Assembly (NCBI GenBank): GCA_030372995.1
Contig: JAUCPZ010000047.1
Coordinates: 1 to 35,359 of the forward strand
Length of the DNA stretch: 35,359 nucleotides
Direction: 5' to 3'
Source of the DNA: Dehalococcoidia bacterium
GTDB lineage: Bacteria; Chloroflexota; Dehalococcoidia; UBA2247; RBG-13-53-26
This document shows, piece after piece, positions 33,348-35,359 of this stretch. The notes below the pieces were generated by a model. The model made no database searches. It was not told the DNA's origin and worked only from the letters and a program-made list of their open reading frames with translations. Each line of letters starts with the position of its first letter. Within the stretch, counting starts at the first letter, position 1. The position numbers were made by a program, and so were the translations under genes.

Positions 33348-35081
33348 TTACTTGGCGGCTGTCGCCTTCCTCGACCGGATCAGGTAGACCGCACCCGCAA
33401 TGACCACCACAACCCCAACGCCCACGGCGATCATCCACAGCCCGAACTGGAATCCGCCGGCGCCCTTGACGCTGATCTTCTTGTTGTAGAAGCTCTCGCC
33501 AAGATCGCCCGTTCCCTTCACGGTCAGCGTCACCGTGTGCTCGCCGCCCTTCTTGAAGGTATGCTTGATCTTGCCGTCCGCAGGCCTGGTGCTGGCGGTC
33601 CAGGTCTCTGTGATGCCATCGTCAAACGTCCACTCCCATGACTGTATGTCGCTGGGGTACGTGGAAGTATCAGTGAAAGTGATCTCCTTGCCGGCCTTTG
33701 GCGCTGCTGATACCGTGAAGCTCGCCTCCGGGACACCATGGATCACTACCTGCTGAGTGTAGGCAACGCCGGAGGTGGCCGCAGCGTTATAGACGGTCAG
33801 AGTAACGGTGTATGTGTTACCCGTCTCAGGCGCCTCTGCGTACTTGTGCGTGATCTTCCCATTGGGCGGCCTGGTATCATAGGTCCAGGTCTCGGTCGTG
33901 CCATCGCCGAAATCCCAGGCCCAGCTACTGATCTCAGCCGCCGGGGTCGAGTTGTCGGTGAAGGTCACCAGGTCGCGGCCCAGCACCACATCCGTCCTGT
34001 CAGCGGTGAATGAGGCCACCGGGACCGGTATCGACTTCACGGTGAACGACGTTTCCTCTGAGTAACCGGACCAGTTCCCACGACTGTCCTGGTACCTGAC
34101 ATGCCAGTAGTAGGTCTTGCCGGCCTCCAGTTGCTCCGTGATGACTACCGAGGTTACCGCACCTGTGGTCGCATTCACCACAGGGCTGGCATATGTGCCG
34201 GTATCCAGCCTGATCTGCCATTGCGAAGCGGCATGTGAATCGGTCAATGCAATGTAGGCCGTGGCATCCGGATCCGAGAAGGCGCTCGCCTGGAGAACCG
34301 GCCTGGTGGATACACCGGTGGCACCGTCAGCGGGCGAAACGTTCTGCGGACTGCCTGGTGGTGAATTGTCCACCACAGTGAAGGAAGTCTCGTCCGACCA
34401 CGGAGACCACTCCCCGCGGTCCGACTGGTACCTGACATGCCAGTAGTAGGTCTTCCCGTAGTCGACAAGCCCCGCCGGCAGCGAGATCTGCGTCTTGTTG
34501 CCGGTGTCAATGCTGCTGTCGAACAACGGTGACCCGTAGGATCCGCTGGTGGCCGTCACTTGCCACTGGGAGGCATAGTGCCCGTCCCCATCCCCATCAT
34601 AGAATGCCGACGCCTGCAGCTTCTGGTCCGGGCTTATTTCGTCCTCGTCGTCGGCCGGCGACAGGTTCTCGGGCTGGTCGGGGACGAAGCTGCTGGCGGT
34701 GGTGAAACTCCAAGTCTCCGACCAAGAGGACCAGTACCCTACGACATCCTGCACTTTGACCCGCCAGTAGTACGTTGTACCAGGCTGAAGATATCCTCTC
34801 GGCACCTCAAGCTGCAGATTGCTGTCTATCGTGATGCCAGTGTTCCACACCAGAGTTGTGAACGCACTGTCCGTGGCTATCTGCCACCACGAAGCCAGTT
34901 GGATATCCGGGTTGGCGGTGTAAGTGCACTCCAGGACAGGCATTAGCATAATGTCTGTGGCGCCGTTGTAGGGCGCCTTGTTGGCCACCGACGGCTCGGC
35001 GGACAACGCAACGCCCGGCGCGAGAGCTGCCACTATCAGAAATCCGGCTATCAGTACAGCTACTAGTCTCGCTTTGGCCAT
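33348..35081 (-). CDS. Exported fibronectin-III-like/PKD surface protein with C-terminal membrane anchor
   Basis: 577 residues. A signal peptide (1-28, ending VALSA) is followed by three ~100-residue beta-sandwich units (~30-130, 135-237, 240-350), each ending TYYW-x-V-(K/R)-x-Q-x-x-x-G-x-WS-x-x-S-x-x-(T/W)SF; the second and third are nearly alike. Two PKD domains follow: 353-432 with the WDFGDG signature, and 450-522 with WTFDDG, which loses the first Gly. A hydrophobic helix (547-567) and RSRKATAAK tail anchor it in the membrane. Role is probably adhesion or surface display. AGGAGG is 6 nt before the ATG, a good promoter lies upstream and a strong terminator follows, so it is a single-gene unit. 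Confidence 0.92.
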   Translation of the reverse strand: MAKARLVAVLIAGFLIVAALAPGVALSAEPSVANKAPYNGATDIMLMPVLECTYTANPDIQLASWWQIATDSAFTTLVWNTGITIDSNLQLEVPRGYLQPGTTYYWRVKVQDVVGYWSSWSETWSFTTASSFVPDQPENLSPADDEDEISPDQKLQASAFYDGDGDGHYASQWQVTATSGSYGSPLFDSSIDTGNKTQISLPAGLVDYGKTYYWHVRYQSDRGEWSPWSDETSFTVVDNSPPGSPQNVSPADGATGVSTRPVLQASAFSDPDATAYIALTDSHAASQWQIRLDTGTYASPVVNATTGAVTSVVITEQLEAGKTYYWHVRYQDSRGNWSGYSEETSFTVKSIPVPVASFTADRTDVVLGRDLVTFTDNSTPAAEISSWAWDFGDGTTETWTYDTRPPNGKITHKYAEAPETGNTYTVTLTVYNAAATSGVAYTQQVVIHGVPEASFTVSAAPKAGKEITFTDTSTYPSDIQSWEWTFDDGITETWTASTRPADGKIKHTFKKGGEHTVTLTVKGTGDLGESFYNKKISVKGAGGFQFGLWMIAVGVGVVVVIAGAVYLIRSRKATAAK

Positions 35082-35133
35082 GTCATTCCTCCTGTAACCA
35101 GAATCTCCGTATCGGGACGCTTATATCGCCACG

Positions 35134-35161
35134 AGAATATCACACCAGTAACCAAAGTCAA
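35134..35161 (-). promoter_or_regulatory. Promoter of the PKD protein gene
   Basis: On the minus strand, TTGACT (35161-35156), 16 nt, TATTCT (35139-35134), preceded by TGA so the -10 is extended. Predicted start ~35127, leader ~45 nt to the ATG at 35081. Beyond it to 35318 I see no gene. Confidence 0.65.
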
Positions 35162-35318
35162 TACCTGCCGTCTGGCACTCATCCGGCCGTCTGCCACGGA
35201 AGCTTCGGGGCCGCTGCCGGAGACCAGTCCTGGCGCCCGCCGGCCTCAACGCGCGCCGGCGGTCCGTCACGTGTCTCCCGCAGCCACCCCCAAGAATCCA
35301 CTTCCCACTTTCCATATC

Positions 35319-35359
35319 CTGTCTCTTATACACATCTGACGCTGCCGACGAGTTCCGAA
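35319..35359. other. Nextera transposase adapter (sequencing artefact) at the contig end
   Basis: CTGTCTCTTATACACATCT (35319-35337) is the Tn5 mosaic end used in Nextera libraries. The next 14 bases (35338-35351) continue the standard adapter, and the last eight (35352-35359) have the length of an index. This is untrimmed adapter, not genome. A small minus-strand frame here begins MYKRQ, a known translation product of this adapter. Confidence 0.97.

Noticed and set aside
35121..35333. 70-codon minus-strand frame starting MYKRQ
   Set aside because: Its start is Nextera adapter, so it is a sequencing artefact.

Overview
The window looks like a chromosomal contig end from an uncultured, moderately GC-rich bacterium. 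My best guess is Chloroflexota, near Dehalococcoidia. The reasons are the gene set (class III CoA-transferases, a DUF2284 protein, multi-PAS kinases, a GGDEF/HD-GYP regulator, PKD surface proteins) and an island of palindromic repeats. That placement is inference; no rRNA or tRNA gene was seen. The last 41 bases are Illumina Nextera adapter plus probable index, not genome, so the true right edge is near 35318.

Layout. 1-1271: 3'-truncated secreted repeat protein (minus). 1613-4103: hisB, a short-chain dehydrogenase and a metallo-beta-lactamase-fold hydrolase. 4324-7696: gltX and glnS, divergent, each with a recognisable promoter. 7740-9620: minus-strand operon traR/dksA-like, lspA, rluD with a strong promoter. 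9877-10959: transglutaminase-like/TPR protein. 11006-12339: GalT-like HIT protein overlapping a small membrane protein. 12626-15656: membrane protein, branched-chain aminotransferase, small membrane protein, and a PAP2-fold protein without its catalytic residues. 15653-16345: polyprenol-phosphate mannosyltransferase-like GT2.

16628-19062 holds two overlapping class III CoA-transferase genes. The first has His where the family has its catalytic Asp; the second keeps Asp and appears to start at CTG. A convergent DUF2284 gene, then rsmG and uvrB, follow. 22787-30455 is a signalling block: PAS-GAF histidine kinase, OmpR-type regulator, a paralogous second regulator, and a 999-residue 7TM/GAF/GGDEF/HD-GYP protein. 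uvrB, the kinase and the first regulator are closely spaced and may be co-transcribed.

30459-31274 is a prepilin peptidase. 31350-32680 is a non-coding repeat island with units of about 331-333 bp, full of hairpins. It is followed by a 28-residue Lys/Ala-rich peptide gene with a near-perfect Shine-Dalgarno and a 42-bp perfect dyad terminator. 33348-35081 encodes an exported fibronectin-III-like/PKD protein with a C-terminal membrane anchor.

Most genes are housekeeping. The parts most worth a second look are the CoA-transferase pair, the CTG start, the tiny basic protein, the repeat island, the degenerate PAP2 protein, the structured leader before the c-di-GMP gene, and several genes whose -10 boxes sit so close to the start codon that leaderless mRNAs are likely.
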